A stretch of 22,611 nucleotides of DNA, taken from MGNI01 sp964353875 (GTDB lineage Bacteria > Chloroflexota > Anaerolineae > Anaerolineales > E44-bin32). The position numbers and the translations under genes are program-made. The notes under the pieces were generated by a model, which saw only the letters and a list, made by a program, of their open reading frames with translations, did not search any database and had not been told where the DNA came from. Shown here one piece after another: positions 1 through 8,254 of the stretch. The stretch covers positions 1 to 22,611 of the forward strand of contig CAYGXU010000046.1 in assembly GCA_964353875.1 (NCBI GenBank). The letters run 5' to 3'. How positions within the stretch are numbered: position 1 is the stretch's first letter; each line of letters opens with the position of its first letter.

Positions 1-1
1 T

Positions 2-1339
2 GATGTGGAAACGGTTGATCAAGCCATCCGCAATGCCAAAGCGGATCCACGACCGTCACTCATCCTTTGTCGAACCCACATCGGCTATGGCTTGCCAACG
101 CTTCAAGATACAGCCACCGCTCATGGGCAACCTGCGGGAGAGGAGGAATTGGCAGGCGCGAAGGAAAAACTTGGTTGGCCAAAGGAGCCGCCTTTCCTTG
201 TGCCCGAGGATGTTCGTGAACACTTCCTGGAAGCGGGTAGGAAAGGCGGGGAGGCCCACAGGTCGTGGCAGGAGATGCTCGTGCGCTACCGAGAAGCCTA
301 TCCGGAGTTGGCCGATCATTTTGAGCGCACCCAGGGAGGGATATTACCCCAGGGATTGAAGACGATGTCATTTGCCGCCGATGGAAAAGGCCTGGCTACT
401 CGCGCCTCTTCCGGGAAAGTTCTCAACCATTTGGCGTCAATGCTGCCCGAATTGATCGGCGGTTCAGCCGACCTGACCGGGTCGAACAATACCGATATCA
501 AGGGAGAGCCGCATTTCAGCCGGGAGAATCGCGCCGGACGTTATATCTACTTCGGGGTGCGTGAACATGCCATGGGAGCGATGATGAATGGGATCGCTCT
601 CCATGGAGGGCTGATTCCCTATGGCGGAACCTTTTTGGTCTTCTCCGATTACATGCGTCCTTCCGTCCGGCTCGCAGCACTGATGAAGAAACGCGTGATT
701 TACATCTTCACACATGACTCCATTGGCTTAGGGGAGGATGGGCCAACGCACCAGCCGATCGAGCAATTGGCCGCCCTGCGAGCCATTCCGAACCTGACCG
801 TAATCCGCCCGGCAGACGCCAACGAGACTGCTGTAGCATGGATGGTCGCTTTGGAAAACCAGTCCGGTCCTGTAGCGCTTGCGCTTACACGCCAGGCCGT
901 TCCGACGTTGGATCGGGAGAGATTCGCATCCGCAGAGGGATTACGGCGTGGGGCCTATATCCTGGCGGATCTGGGTGAAGATAAGCCGGAAGCAATCTTG
1001 ATGGCCTCCGGATCTGAAGTTGCCTTGATCCTCGAAGCCGGGGAACGTTTAGTTAAGGAGGGTCATTCGATCCGGATAGTCTCCTTCCCTTCGTGGGAAT
1101 TATTCGCTGCGCAAGAAGCCAGTTATCGCAATGAGGTTCTTCCGATCGACATCTGTGCCAGGGTGGCGGTTGAGGCAGGTATTCCCATGGGTTGGCGAGA
1201 ATGGGTCGGAGATGTGGGCGAGGTGCTTGGAATTCGTCGTTTTGGCGCTTCTGCAGCGTATAAAGAATTATATAAACAATTTGGATTGACCGTTGAGAAT
1301 ATTCTCAATACAGCTCACTTGGTTTTCTCGAAGACGTAG
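2..1339 (+). CDS. tkt: Transketolase, C-terminal two thirds (5' end outside window)
   Basis: Thiamine diphosphate-dependent transketolase moves two-carbon ketol units between sugar phosphates in the non-oxidative pentose phosphate pathway, in the cytoplasm. The reading frame is already open at base 2, so the GTG at base 5 is internal and not a start. About 445 of a usual 620-670 residues are present; most of the N-terminal cofactor-binding domain is missing. Visible are the end of that domain (CRTHIGYG), the start of the pyrimidine-binding domain (GGSADLTGSNNT), the YFGVREHAMG segment with the catalytic glutamate, THDSIGLGEDGPTHQP with its substrate and cofactor-contact histidines, and the C-terminal domain ending in DVGEVLGIRRFG. 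An AGGAGA Shine-Dalgarno for rpiB lies 18 nt downstream, so the two are probably one operon. Identification is secure. Confidence 0.96.
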   Translation, partial: DVETVDQAIRNAKADPRPSLILCRTHIGYGLPTLQDTATAHGQPAGEEELAGAKEKLGWPKEPPFLVPEDVREHFLEAGRKGGEAHRSWQEMLVRYREAYPELADHFERTQGGILPQGLKTMSFAADGKGLATRASSGKVLNHLASMLPELIGGSADLTGSNNTDIKGEPHFSRENRAGRYIYFGVREHAMGAMMNGIALHGGLIPYGGTFLVFSDYMRPSVRLAALMKKRVIYIFTHDSIGLGEDGPTHQPIEQLAALRAIPNLTVIRPADANETAVAWMVALENQSGPVALALTRQAVPTLDRERFASAEGLRRGAYILADLGEDKPEAILMASGSEVALILEAGERLVKEGHSIRIVSFPSWELFAAQEASYRNEVLPIDICARVAVEAGIPMGWREWVGDVGEVLGIRRFGASAAYKELYKQFGLTVENILNTAHLVFSKT

Positions 1340-1357
1340 CGATCAGGAGAAGAGATC

Positions 1358-1822
1358 ATGAAGGTTGCAGTTGCCGCTGACCACGCGGGATTTCCACTTA
1401 AAGATCGAATTATCCAGAGTATCCGCGAGGCAGGTCATAGCCCCATCGACTTTGGAACTTTTTCCGCTGAGCCTGTTGATTATCCGGAGTATGTCGAGAA
1501 AGTGGGTCGTGCGATACAACGTGGCGATGCAGAGCGGGCGATTATCCTATGTGGCTCCGGCGTAGGGGCGTCAATCGCCGCAAACAAACTGCGAGGGATT
1601 CGGGCAGGGCTTTGCCATGACACCTATTCAGCTCACCAGGCAGTTGAGCATGATGATATCAATGTTCTGACGCTTGGCGCACGGGTTATTGGGTCCGAAC
1701 TTGCAGCGGAAATCGTCCGTAATTTCTTAGAAGCAAAGTTCAGTAATGAAGAGCGTCATAGACGCCGTCTTAAAAAGGTGATGGAACTCGAACAGAAAGA
1801 GTCGGCAGCGGAGGGATCATGA
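1358..1822 (+). CDS. rpiB: Ribose-5-phosphate isomerase B
   Basis: RpiB interconverts ribose 5-phosphate and ribulose 5-phosphate. The 154-residue protein has the usual family length and carries the RpiB/LacAB hallmarks: an N-terminal AADHAG loop (His9), the catalytic Cys65 in CGSGVG, the helix after it (ASIAANKLRGIRAG), and HDDINVLTLGARVIG with the phosphate-handling His98. The ATG at 1358 follows AGGAGA at about 7 nt. Its stop overlaps the start of tal in an ATGA, so the two are translationally coupled. The neighbours tkt and tal complete a non-oxidative pentose phosphate module. Allose-6-phosphate isomerase activity occurs in the same family and cannot be excluded, but the context favours ribose 5-phosphate. 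Confidence 0.95.
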   Translation: MKVAVAADHAGFPLKDRIIQSIREAGHSPIDFGTFSAEPVDYPEYVEKVGRAIQRGDAERAIILCGSGVGASIAANKLRGIRAGLCHDTYSAHQAVEHDDINVLTLGARVIGSELAAEIVRNFLEAKFSNEERHRRRLKKVMELEQKESAAEGS

Positions 1823-2952
1823 ATAGGTTTAAAAGGTTGCATGAATTAGGTCAATCGGTCTGGTTGGATACCATCAGCCGAGAGCTGATTAGTTCAGGTG
1901 AATTGGCAGCTCTGATCAAGAAGGACGAGGTCCGCGGGGTGACTTCCAACCCGGCCATTTTCGAGCAAGCGATCATCGGGGGAGTCCAGTATAGCGATTC
2001 GATACGTGAGGGAGTACAGCGCGGTTTGGATGGGGATAAAATTCTGGATGAGCTCATCCTGGCTGATATCCGTACTGCCGCCGATCTCTTCCTGCCGCTC
2101 CATTGGCGATCGAGGGGGGTAGATGGATTTGTTTCTATAGAAGTTGATCCGGCGTTAGCTGATGATTCAGATGCTACTGTACAAGAAGCTCATCGATTAT
2201 GGGAAGCTATCGATCGGCCGAATGTCATGATCAAGATACCCGCCACAGAAGCCGGGATTGGTGCGATAAGGGCTGCAATTGTAAAAGGGATCAATGTCAA
2301 CGTCACGCTTATCTTTGCTCTAGGGCGCTATGCTCAGGTGATGGAAGCATATCTGGCTGGATTGGAAGAACGGCTAAAGAATGGTAAGCATCTCAATCAC
2401 ATTACGTCAGTCGCTTCATTTTTCGTGTCGAGAGTGGATACTGCTATAGACAGCGCTTTAATCGATCTTGCAAAAAGGAATCCGAGTGTTGCGAAAGCAG
2501 CTCTCTCGCTTCAAGGGAAAGCAGCCATTGCAAATGCAAAGCTGGCTTATGGTCAATTCAAATCCTTTTTTGACACTCAACGTTCCAAGCATGTATTGGG
2601 GCTTGGGGCGCGACTGCAACGTCCGCTTTGGGCTTCAACGGGCGCGAAAAATCCCGCCTATCCGGATACCTATTATGTTGACAATCTAATCGGCCCAAAT
2701 ACAGTGAATACTTTACCACCCAAAACTTTAGACGCCTACCGCGACCATGGTGAGGTCGGCCCTGGCCTAGAGGCTGGGTTGGAAGAGGCCGAAAACGCGA
2801 TTACCGAGATCGAGAAACTCGGGATATCTTTAAAGGAAGTAACCTTCCAGCTTGAAAGGGATGGCGTGGAGAAATTTGCTCAGTCTTTCACCAATCTGCA
2901 AGAAGCGGTTCGGAAGCAGGTTGAATCCATTCAGGCTGGAGCTAAAGATTAG
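1819..2952 (+). CDS. tal: Transaldolase
   Basis: Transaldolase moves a dihydroxyacetone unit between sugar phosphates through a Schiff base and links pentose phosphates to glycolysis. The 377-residue length and sequence fit the long transaldolase type seen in Actinobacteria, Chloroflexi and Cyanobacteria, which in some species is fused to glucose-6-phosphate isomerase; here no isomerase domain follows. Visible are VWLDTISREL with Asp17, GVTSNPAIFEQ, and VMIKIPAT with the Schiff-base Lys139, followed by GINVNVTLIF and ITSVASFFVSRVDT. The start is fixed by the ATGA overlap with rpiB. It is the last gene of the tkt-rpiB-tal run; 369 nt without a gene follow. Confidence 0.95.
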   Translation: MNRFKRLHELGQSVWLDTISRELISSGELAALIKKDEVRGVTSNPAIFEQAIIGGVQYSDSIREGVQRGLDGDKILDELILADIRTAADLFLPLHWRSRGVDGFVSIEVDPALADDSDATVQEAHRLWEAIDRPNVMIKIPATEAGIGAIRAAIVKGINVNVTLIFALGRYAQVMEAYLAGLEERLKNGKHLNHITSVASFFVSRVDTAIDSALIDLAKRNPSVAKAALSLQGKAAIANAKLAYGQFKSFFDTQRSKHVLGLGARLQRPLWASTGAKNPAYPDTYYVDNLIGPNTVNTLPPKTLDAYRDHGEVGPGLEAGLEEAENAITEIEKLGISLKEVTFQLERDGVEKFAQSFTNLQEAVRKQVESIQAGAKD

Positions 2953-3321
2953 ATCGCTTTCATCAGGCAGCCAGGCGCTTGAGTACTCCGTGAGGATGAT
3001 TTCGATTGTGCAGGGTTTGTTCATTCATTGGATCGGATTTATCGAATGAATAAGGCGAAGTATGATGCAAAAAAACTATCCCATAAGATATCGAGTTCTC
3101 TTATCGATAGATATATTCAGTGAAAATCCACAACATCAGCATTGGGTCAATCAAATTGAGCCAGATCGAAAGGGATTATTTTGTCAGAAAGACCTGTTCA
3201 AGATGATCACTTCATGATTCTTGTTGCGTTTTTTCTGCTGACCCAGATGTGAAATTCAGGGAGTATAGAAAATCGTTACTGTGACAAACGAACTGCAGAT
3301 CACGCTCTTTTGGAAACTAAC
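2953..3321. other. Intergenic region after tal
   Basis: No gene, tRNA or clear promoter is seen here. An imperfect inverted repeat with arms TTCATTC and GAATGAA (about 3019-3048) could end the tal transcript, but no T-run follows it. A short ATCGA/TCGAT palindrome lies near 3091-3110. The stretch is visibly AT-richer than the flanking genes. Confidence 0.4.
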
Positions 3322-3996
3322 ATGAACATCCAAAACGATTTCTTGAGGATCAAAGAACTCAGACCACTGTCTGACCAGCGAAGGGGCGCAGTACATCGCG
3401 CCCTTGAAAATCTGATGTCTCCTCAGGTCAGTGTGAGGCTAGAGGCGATTGATCGATTGGTGAAGCTCGATGCTCATCGTCGGTCACCTTTGGTGGTCTC
3501 GATTCTGGCACAACGATTAAAGGAACCGGACTCTGAGGTGAGAGCGCGTATTGCAAGGGCATTAGCAGATTGTCTCCGGTCGCTCAGGGGGAAATGGCGA
3601 CCACCTTGTCAAGTGCACACCCATCTCAAAAAAGCGTTAAGTGAGTTGGGGGAACAGGAGATAATCTGTGTATTGGAGCTTGTCACCTGGGGGCGTCTAG
3701 AATGCAGTATTGTTTGTGAATTATTACGTTGTTGTCCCATGAGTGGGGATTTCCTCTGCAGGATCGCTAATAGTCATCAATTCGAAATCCGCATACGTCT
3801 TATGGCTGTGGATATTATCGGGGCAAATGGAATTCTAGAGGCGATCCCAACCCTAGAGGCGCTTGAGAGAAAGCTGGCACAGCGCGCCGCAGGGCAATTA
3901 GCGATGAAATTTGCGCCGCAGATAACGGATGAAACCGAAATTCTTCTTCCCACATTGAGGAGGGCATTAGAGGAATTGGCAGAGGCGTCGATTTAA
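3322..3996 (+). CDS. HEAT-repeat protein of unknown role
   Basis: A soluble protein of about 224 residues built mostly of alpha-helical HEAT-like repeats. Helical pairs of the form SVRLEAIDRLVKLDAHRR followed by SEVRARIARALADCLRSL show the typical DxxVRxxAxxAL rhythm, and similar helices recur toward the C-terminus (QFEIRIRLMAVDIIG, AIPTLEALERKLA). HEAT repeats are protein-interaction scaffolds and give no reaction by themselves. There is no signal peptide or membrane segment. The ATG at 3322 was chosen over a TTG at 3310; neither has a strong Shine-Dalgarno. The next gene starts 5 nt after the stop, so the two are probably co-translated and may work together, perhaps with this protein as scaffold for the nuclease-like partner. 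That is inference from adjacency. Confidence 0.75.
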   Translation: MNIQNDFLRIKELRPLSDQRRGAVHRALENLMSPQVSVRLEAIDRLVKLDAHRRSPLVVSILAQRLKEPDSEVRARIARALADCLRSLRGKWRPPCQVHTHLKKALSELGEQEIICVLELVTWGRLECSIVCELLRCCPMSGDFLCRIANSHQFEIRIRLMAVDIIGANGILEAIPTLEALERKLAQRAAGQLAMKFAPQITDETEILLPTLRRALEELAEASI

Positions 3997-4001
3997 ACGA
4001 A

Positions 4002-4784
4002 ATGGGATCGAAAAGAGATTTCTCCAAGGAGCCAAGAATTTTAAATGGCAGTGGTGAAACCGTCTTCTCCGCCCTGCCAAATCAGGTGCTGGCTAACTTA
4101 CGACACTCAGGTTCAGAGAATGCGCTCGTTTGGAACTTGATTTATCCCCTGGCCAAACCCACCATCAGTTTTGCATCGCTCATGACCCTTACTCCCCTTT
4201 GGGGCACAGTGGAGCTTGACTTTGAAAATGAAGCACTTGAGCTTGAGCCATATTACTGGGGTTTTAATATTCTTGGGGAGCCATTATTTGCTCTGGACTC
4301 AATATTGGAGCGTATCGATGGAAGCGGGCCTAAAACCGAAGTTGATCTCTTTCTTGTAGGCAAAACGGATATCGTACTGGTTGAAGCCAAGCATTTAAGT
4401 GGTCTGGGTCGGTGTTCGCGCTATGCTCAGCATCGATGTCCGGAAATCTACCTTTCGGGAGAGGATCGAATGCAGTCCTGTCGCTATTGGCAACCTGGTG
4501 AACAGGCATTTGGTCAGCATCTGGATTTTGGGAATCGCCCGAAACCAGGTGATCCCTCCCCAGCCTGTAATCGACATTACCAATTAGCGCGTACATTACT
4601 CGTAGGGATCACCCTGGCGAAAGAGTTGAGGTTGAACCCCCATCTTTGGCTGATTCTCCCTCGCAAGCGATGGCGAAATATGGAAAAAAACTGGCTCGAT
4701 TTTGCCGAACGGGTACGAGATGAATGTTTATGGCGACAAATGCGTGTTCTTGCCTGGGAAGATGTTCAATCCCTTTCTGAATAA
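4002..4784 (+). CDS. Putative PD-(D/E)XK nuclease-superfamily protein
   Basis: I do not recognise the exact family. The 260-residue protein contains a motif fitting the PD-(D/E)XK nuclease fold: TEVDLFLVGKTDIVLVEAKH, with Asp115 and the E-x-K pair Glu128/Lys130 separated by the expected beta-hairpin, and SENALVW (Glu39) as a candidate upstream acidic residue. This is the pattern of enzymes that cut or repair nucleic acid using one or two metal ions. Several cysteines (138, 146, 159, 189) follow the motif, but their spacing matches no iron-sulfur or zinc motif I know. It starts 5 nt after the HEAT-repeat gene. Possible roles are repair, restriction or defence; the fold is moderately supported and the function is unknown. 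Confidence 0.6.
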   Translation: MGSKRDFSKEPRILNGSGETVFSALPNQVLANLRHSGSENALVWNLIYPLAKPTISFASLMTLTPLWGTVELDFENEALELEPYYWGFNILGEPLFALDSILERIDGSGPKTEVDLFLVGKTDIVLVEAKHLSGLGRCSRYAQHRCPEIYLSGEDRMQSCRYWQPGEQAFGQHLDFGNRPKPGDPSPACNRHYQLARTLLVGITLAKELRLNPHLWLILPRKRWRNMEKNWLDFAERVRDECLWRQMRVLAWEDVQSLSE

Positions 4785-5114
4785 TGCTAGGGAAGTAATC
4801 TCACCACATTCTTCCTGACTAATTTTCATTCGCCCAATTTTTCGGATGAAGAGCACTTTTTACCTACGCTCTGGCTTAAGGCTTTTCATGGATATCTGCG
4901 CTTTGACTAAGATTCACGATAAGACTGCTCTTTTTATGAGGCTCGGACACTGGATTCCGAGGGAACACACATTTCCTTCCCTCTAGATTACGACTTCATC
5001 GAGTTGGGCAGCAACATGAGGCTTCGGCAGGGAGGAGAAAGCTTCTGCTTCTCGTGAGTTATTTCAGAGCTAGGGGTTTTTTCTACCCCGAAGGGCGCCT
5101 TATTCGATAGGAGC
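4785..5114. other. Intergenic region between convergent genes
   Basis: Non-coding stretch between the nuclease-like gene and the convergent rhodanese gene. It contains a 7-bp hairpin GAGGGAA/TTCCCTC (4959-4983) and a smaller one, GGGGT/ACCCC around a T-rich loop (5073-5089). Either could take part in transcription termination from the two sides. No open reading frame with coding character is seen. Confidence 0.4.
4959..4983 (+). terminator. Possible terminator hairpin after the nuclease-like gene
   Basis: Perfect 7-bp inverted repeat GAGGGAA ... TTCCCTC with an 11-nt loop, about 175 nt after the stop. There is no clear T-run after it, so support is weak. Confidence 0.3.
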
Positions 5115-6047
5115 TCAGACTCCGATCCCCCCAATGAGGGAACGAACATTGGTATACCCATAGGTCCATAGGATGGTCATCGCGATGGTTGAACGATGTC
5201 CAGAGCTACAATAGACCAGGATCTTGGCGTCTTTCTGCTTGGGCCATCCTGCCTGGAGGGTGATGAAGTCTTCCAGAGGCAGGTGGATTGAGTTTTTAAT
5301 ATATCCCGTGGCCTGCAATTCTTCCGAGCGGCGTACATCGATGACGACGGTAGAAGGATCGCCTTTTATTTCTTCGAGGAACGCTTCTGGCAGGATCGCT
5401 CCTTTATCCTCTGGCAGGCTGTTAAGCACGTCATTGAATCTTTCAAGAAGGCGCGCAGCGGGTTGCGCAGCGTTTTGAGAGTCACCTTCCGGCTTGCCTT
5501 TGACAACAGGATAACCAGATTGAGCCCAGCCGATAACCCCGCCATCCTTTAATGAAAACACCTCTCCCCATCCGAGTGCGCCAAGTAAGGTCATGGCAAT
5601 CGAAGAGCGCCATCCGGAGTTACAATAGATGACTACCGGTGTGTCGAAAGCAGGCAGCAGAGCGATTTTATCTGGGGAAGCCAGTTCTCTCAGGGGGATG
5701 TGGATGGCGCCTTCGATATAACCAACCTCTTCGATTTCCGAGAGATCGCGGACATCGAGAAGGAAAGGGGGTGGGTTCTGACTGAGCATCGTATAGAGGG
5801 CCTTGATGCCAATACCATTGTAATTCTCCATATTATCTAAAAAGCCCTGGAAGGCTTGGTCAAGTTGCTCGGATTGTGGCTGTTGTTCATGGGGCTCGAC
5901 TGTCAGAGGAAGATTAGCGCCATTGGTAGCTGATCCTCGCACGGCAGTAACATTAGGTGATTGAGTAGGGACTGTGGGATTGCTGCAAGAGTTGAGGAAG
6001 AGGATTGCCAGGAGGATAAGAAGGGAAGTTTTCTGTCGAAATCTCAT
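5115..6047 (-). CDS. Double rhodanese-domain lipoprotein
   Basis: A secreted, probably lipid-anchored protein with two tandem rhodanese (sulfurtransferase) domains. The N-terminus has basic residues, a hydrophobic stretch (SLLILLAILF) and the lipobox LNSC at Cys21, followed by a Pro/Thr/Ser linker. Domain 1 (about 80-185) has LLDVRDLSEIEEVGYIEGA and the active loop CNSGWRS (Cys142). Domain 2 (about 215-310) has VIDVRRSEELQATGYI and the loop CSSGHRS (Cys280). Both catalytic cysteines are present, so both domains could carry a persulfide. The ATG at 6047 is preferred over that at 6056 because AAGGA lies 8 nt before it; from 6056 the Shine-Dalgarno would touch the start. The substrate is unknown. 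Confidence 0.88.
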   Translation of the reverse strand: MRFRQKTSLLILLAILFLNSCSNPTVPTQSPNVTAVRGSATNGANLPLTVEPHEQQPQSEQLDQAFQGFLDNMENYNGIGIKALYTMLSQNPPPFLLDVRDLSEIEEVGYIEGAIHIPLRELASPDKIALLPAFDTPVVIYCNSGWRSSIAMTLLGALGWGEVFSLKDGGVIGWAQSGYPVVKGKPEGDSQNAAQPAARLLERFNDVLNSLPEDKGAILPEAFLEEIKGDPSTVVIDVRRSEELQATGYIKNSIHLPLEDFITLQAGWPKQKDAKILVYCSSGHRSTIAMTILWTYGYTNVRSLIGGIGV

Positions 6048-6392
6048 GATGGTCATCCTTGATGGAGAATCGAGTTATTATTATGACATAAAAAACGCCT
6101 GTGATGTTATCTGATTTATCGGAATGTTGTACAGGTCCTATTGAACCTCATCTCATAGTCTGTCTCTTCTCGACCGCCTCACCATTAGATCGAATATGGC
6201 TCATTTTTCTCGCTTTTAATTTTCGAATGTGCGCAAATGACCATGGCGATGACGACTCAAGATAGAATAGCATAGGAACCTAATTCTGCGAAAGTCAGTC
6301 AAAATCCATGGATTGGTTAATAGACAGATCAGTGCTTGTTCTTAGGGGATTGCTAATGCGGATATCTCTCATCGAGTAGTCAGGAGAAGTCG
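6048..6392. other. Divergent intergenic region
   Basis: Separates the leftward rhodanese gene from the rightward XRE-cupin gene and must hold their promoters. I see AT-rich hexamers such as TAGAAT near 6264 but no pair with good spacing. No small gene or RNA was recognised. Confidence 0.4.
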
Positions 6393-7004
6393 ATGGACTC
6401 AATACGGCCAGGTGAGAAGCCGGAGGAGATCGGGCAAAAATTGCGAGAGCTGCGCAAAGAGCGAGGTTTTTCTATCCGATCTCTGGCACGTGCAAGCGGC
6501 CTGTCCGCCAACGCGATCAGTATGATCGAGCGGGGACGAAGCTCCCCCTCGATAAATACACTATCGAAAATGGCGCAGGCATTGGGCATTTCCGTCAGCG
6601 ATTTTTTCCAACTTAGAACGGAGAGAGAAGATGTTGTTTTTGTCCGGGCATCTGAGCGCTTGTGTGAGCCTTTTGAACGTGGCCGCTGGGAGAGTCTCGG
6701 TGGAGAGTCATTCAGCGGTCTGATTGAGGCTTATATTATGAATCTCGAGGTCGGTGCGACGATTGAATCCCAAGGTGTCGCCCATCCGGCTGATGAGTTG
6801 GTCTTCTGTCTCCAAGGTCAAGTGAAATTTCTGGTGGAGGGGGAGAGTTTTTTATTGACATCGGGGGATAACCTCTTACTCCGGTCTGGTCTGAAGCATC
6901 GCTGGAGCAACCATGGCATCACCGAAGCCAGTCTGCTGATTGTTTTATCAGGTTTTAAAGAGGCAGATCGCCCGTCCGTGGAGCGGATACGCTCTCAAGC
7001 TTGA
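6393..7004 (+). CDS. XRE-family transcription regulator with cupin domain
   Basis: A 203-residue DNA-binding regulator. Residues 13-72 form an XRE/Cro-type helix-turn-helix (KLRELRKERGFSIRSLA, then GLSANAISMIERGRSSPS, then MAQALGISVSDFF). Residues about 115-188 form a cupin_2 barrel (HPADELVFCLQGQVKFLVEG, then LTSGDNLLLRSGLKHRWSN). This architecture is shared by regulators such as PuuR, in which the cupin is thought to sense a small ligand. The start is supported by AGGAG 6 nt upstream. The gene sits between divergent rhodanese and co-directional recA. The recA promoter begins only 16 nt after its stop, so recA has its own control. The target genes and ligand cannot be told from the sequence. 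Confidence 0.9.
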   Translation: MDSIRPGEKPEEIGQKLRELRKERGFSIRSLARASGLSANAISMIERGRSSPSINTLSKMAQALGISVSDFFQLRTEREDVVFVRASERLCEPFERGRWESLGGESFSGLIEAYIMNLEVGATIESQGVAHPADELVFCLQGQVKFLVEGESFLLTSGDNLLLRSGLKHRWSNHGITEASLLIVLSGFKEADRPSVERIRSQA

Positions 7005-7020
7005 ATTTCGGAATTCCCTC

Positions 7021-7048
7021 TTGACGCATAGAACATATGTGCTATACT
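7021..7048 (+). promoter_or_regulatory. recA promoter (sigma-70 type)
   Basis: A -35 TTGACG (7021-7026) and a -10 TATACT (7043-7048) are separated by 16 bp. Both are close to the TTGACA/TATAAT consensus. The promoter lies just after the XRE-cupin stop and drives recA. Confidence 0.8.
7031..7042. promoter_or_regulatory. LexA-like (SOS) operator inside the recA promoter
   Basis: GAACATATGTGC differs by one base from the palindrome GAAC-N4-GTTC bound by Gram-positive-type LexA (Cheo box). It lies between the -35 and -10 of recA, where a bound repressor would block RNA polymerase. Chloroflexi LexA has been reported to use Gram-positive-like boxes, so the site fits the inferred host. lexA itself is not in the window. 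Confidence 0.65.
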
Positions 7049-7057
7049 AGAGATGGT

Positions 7058-7075
7058 ATCCCCTTAAAGGGGGAT
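7058..7075 (+). promoter_or_regulatory. Stem-loop in recA 5' leader
   Basis: ATCCCC ... GGGGAT forms a 6-bp stem around a short AT-rich loop in the untranslated leader, directly before the recA ribosome-binding region. It could affect mRNA stability or translation; no T-run follows, so it is not a typical attenuator. Confidence 0.45.
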
Positions 7076-7104
7076 GCCCAAAGGAAATGCATGGAGATGA
7101 GAAA

Positions 7105-8193
7105 ATGAGTGCAGCAAAAAGCGTGCAAGAGAGTGGAGCAAATCGTGAGGAAGTGCTCGATGGAGCATTACGAGAAATTGTCAAACGTTTTGGGGAAGGA
7201 TCCGTGATGCGTTTAGGGGAGGCGTTGCATCTTAAAGTGGAAGTAATCCCTACCGGATCTCTGACACTCGATCTGGCCTTGGGTGTGGGAGGCATCCCGC
7301 GTGGCCGTGTGACCGAGATTTTTGGTCCTGAGGCCTCAGGAAAAACGACCCTTGCTCAACATATTGTTGCTGAAGCGCAACGTCGAGCAGGGGTGTGTGC
7401 CTACATCGATATGGAGCATGCCCTCGACCCGGATTATGCCCAACGATGCGGTGTCGATGTGAATAATCTCTATATTTCACAGCCGGATACAGGGGAACAG
7501 GCATTGGAAATTGCCGAAACCCTGGTGCGGAGCGGAGCGGTCGATGTGGTAGTGATTGACAGCGTTGCTGCGCTGGTGCCTCGAGCAGAGATTGAAGGCG
7601 ATATGGGTGATGCCACCATGGGGATGCAGGCCCGCTTGATGAGCCAGGCATTGCGCAAGTTGTCCGGGGTGATCAAGCAGACGAACACAGCGGTGATCTT
7701 CACGAACCAATTGAGGCAACGGATCGGCGTGATGTTTGGCAATCCCGAGACGACTACCGGCGGGATGGCCTTGAAGTTTTACGCTTCCGTGCGGATGGAT
7801 ATGCGACGGATCGAGAGCATCAAGGTGGGGCAGGAAGTTGTCGGGAATAGGACGCGTGTGAGGGTGGTGAAAAATAAAGTGGCGCCACCCTTCAAGGTGG
7901 CCGAGTTTGACATTATGTACAATGAAGGCATCTCCAAGTATGGGGATTTGCTCGACCTGGGGGTCGAAGTCGGCATGATCGATAAGCGCGGCTCTTTCTA
8001 CTCCTATAAGGATCAACGCATCGCCCAGGGGCGGGAGAACGCAAGACAATTCCTGAAAGAGAATCCTGAAATCGCAGAAGAGTTGGAGTTGGAGATCCGC
8101 AAATCTGCTGGGATCCTGCGTCAGAAGGAATATGTCCAGGGTGAAGAGATCGAAGGGGATCTTGGGGAGGAAGGGTCAATTGAGATGCAATAG
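7105..8193 (+). CDS. recA: Recombinase A
   Basis: RecA polymerises on single-stranded DNA, catalyses strand exchange in homologous recombination, and triggers LexA self-cleavage in the SOS response. At about 362 residues it has the normal length. Visible are the N-terminal oligomerisation segment (IVKRFGEGSVMRLGE), Walker A GPEASGKTT (about 74-82), the YIDMEHALDP segment, Walker B VVVIDSVAALVP, the L1/L2 DNA-binding loops around GDMGDATMGMQARLMSQALRKL and NQLRQRIGVMFGNPETTTGG, and an acidic C-terminal tail. The start at 7105 is preferred because GGAG lies 8 nt upstream; the in-frame ATG at 7087 would sit almost on top of its AAGGA. No intein or other insertion is present. Confidence 0.97.
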   Translation: MSAAKSVQESGANREEVLDGALREIVKRFGEGSVMRLGEALHLKVEVIPTGSLTLDLALGVGGIPRGRVTEIFGPEASGKTTLAQHIVAEAQRRAGVCAYIDMEHALDPDYAQRCGVDVNNLYISQPDTGEQALEIAETLVRSGAVDVVVIDSVAALVPRAEIEGDMGDATMGMQARLMSQALRKLSGVIKQTNTAVIFTNQLRQRIGVMFGNPETTTGGMALKFYASVRMDMRRIESIKVGQEVVGNRTRVRVVKNKVAPPFKVAEFDIMYNEGISKYGDLLDLGVEVGMIDKRGSFYSYKDQRIAQGRENARQFLKENPEIAEELELEIRKSAGILRQKEYVQGEEIEGDLGEEGSIEMQ

Positions 8194-8216
8194 CGAATGG
8201 TGCTGTTCCGCTATTG
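8188..8216 (+). terminator. Hairpin overlapping the recA stop codon
   Basis: Perfect 8-bp inverted repeat CAATAGCG/CGCTATTG with a 13-nt loop; the left arm includes the recA TAG. There is no U-tract behind it, so it may act as an mRNA 3'-end stabiliser or a factor-dependent terminator. Confidence 0.45.
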
Positions 8217-8254
8217 TAGGTAATGCAAATAACAGCACGTGGTTGTACTCATCG

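Noticed and set aside
2953..3321. tRNA or small RNA gene after tal
   Set aside because: No cloverleaf, T-loop motif or promoter-terminator pair could be found.
7477..8049. Long minus-strand open frames inside recA
   Set aside because: Their His/Pro-rich composition is typical of antisense shadows, and recA explains the region fully.
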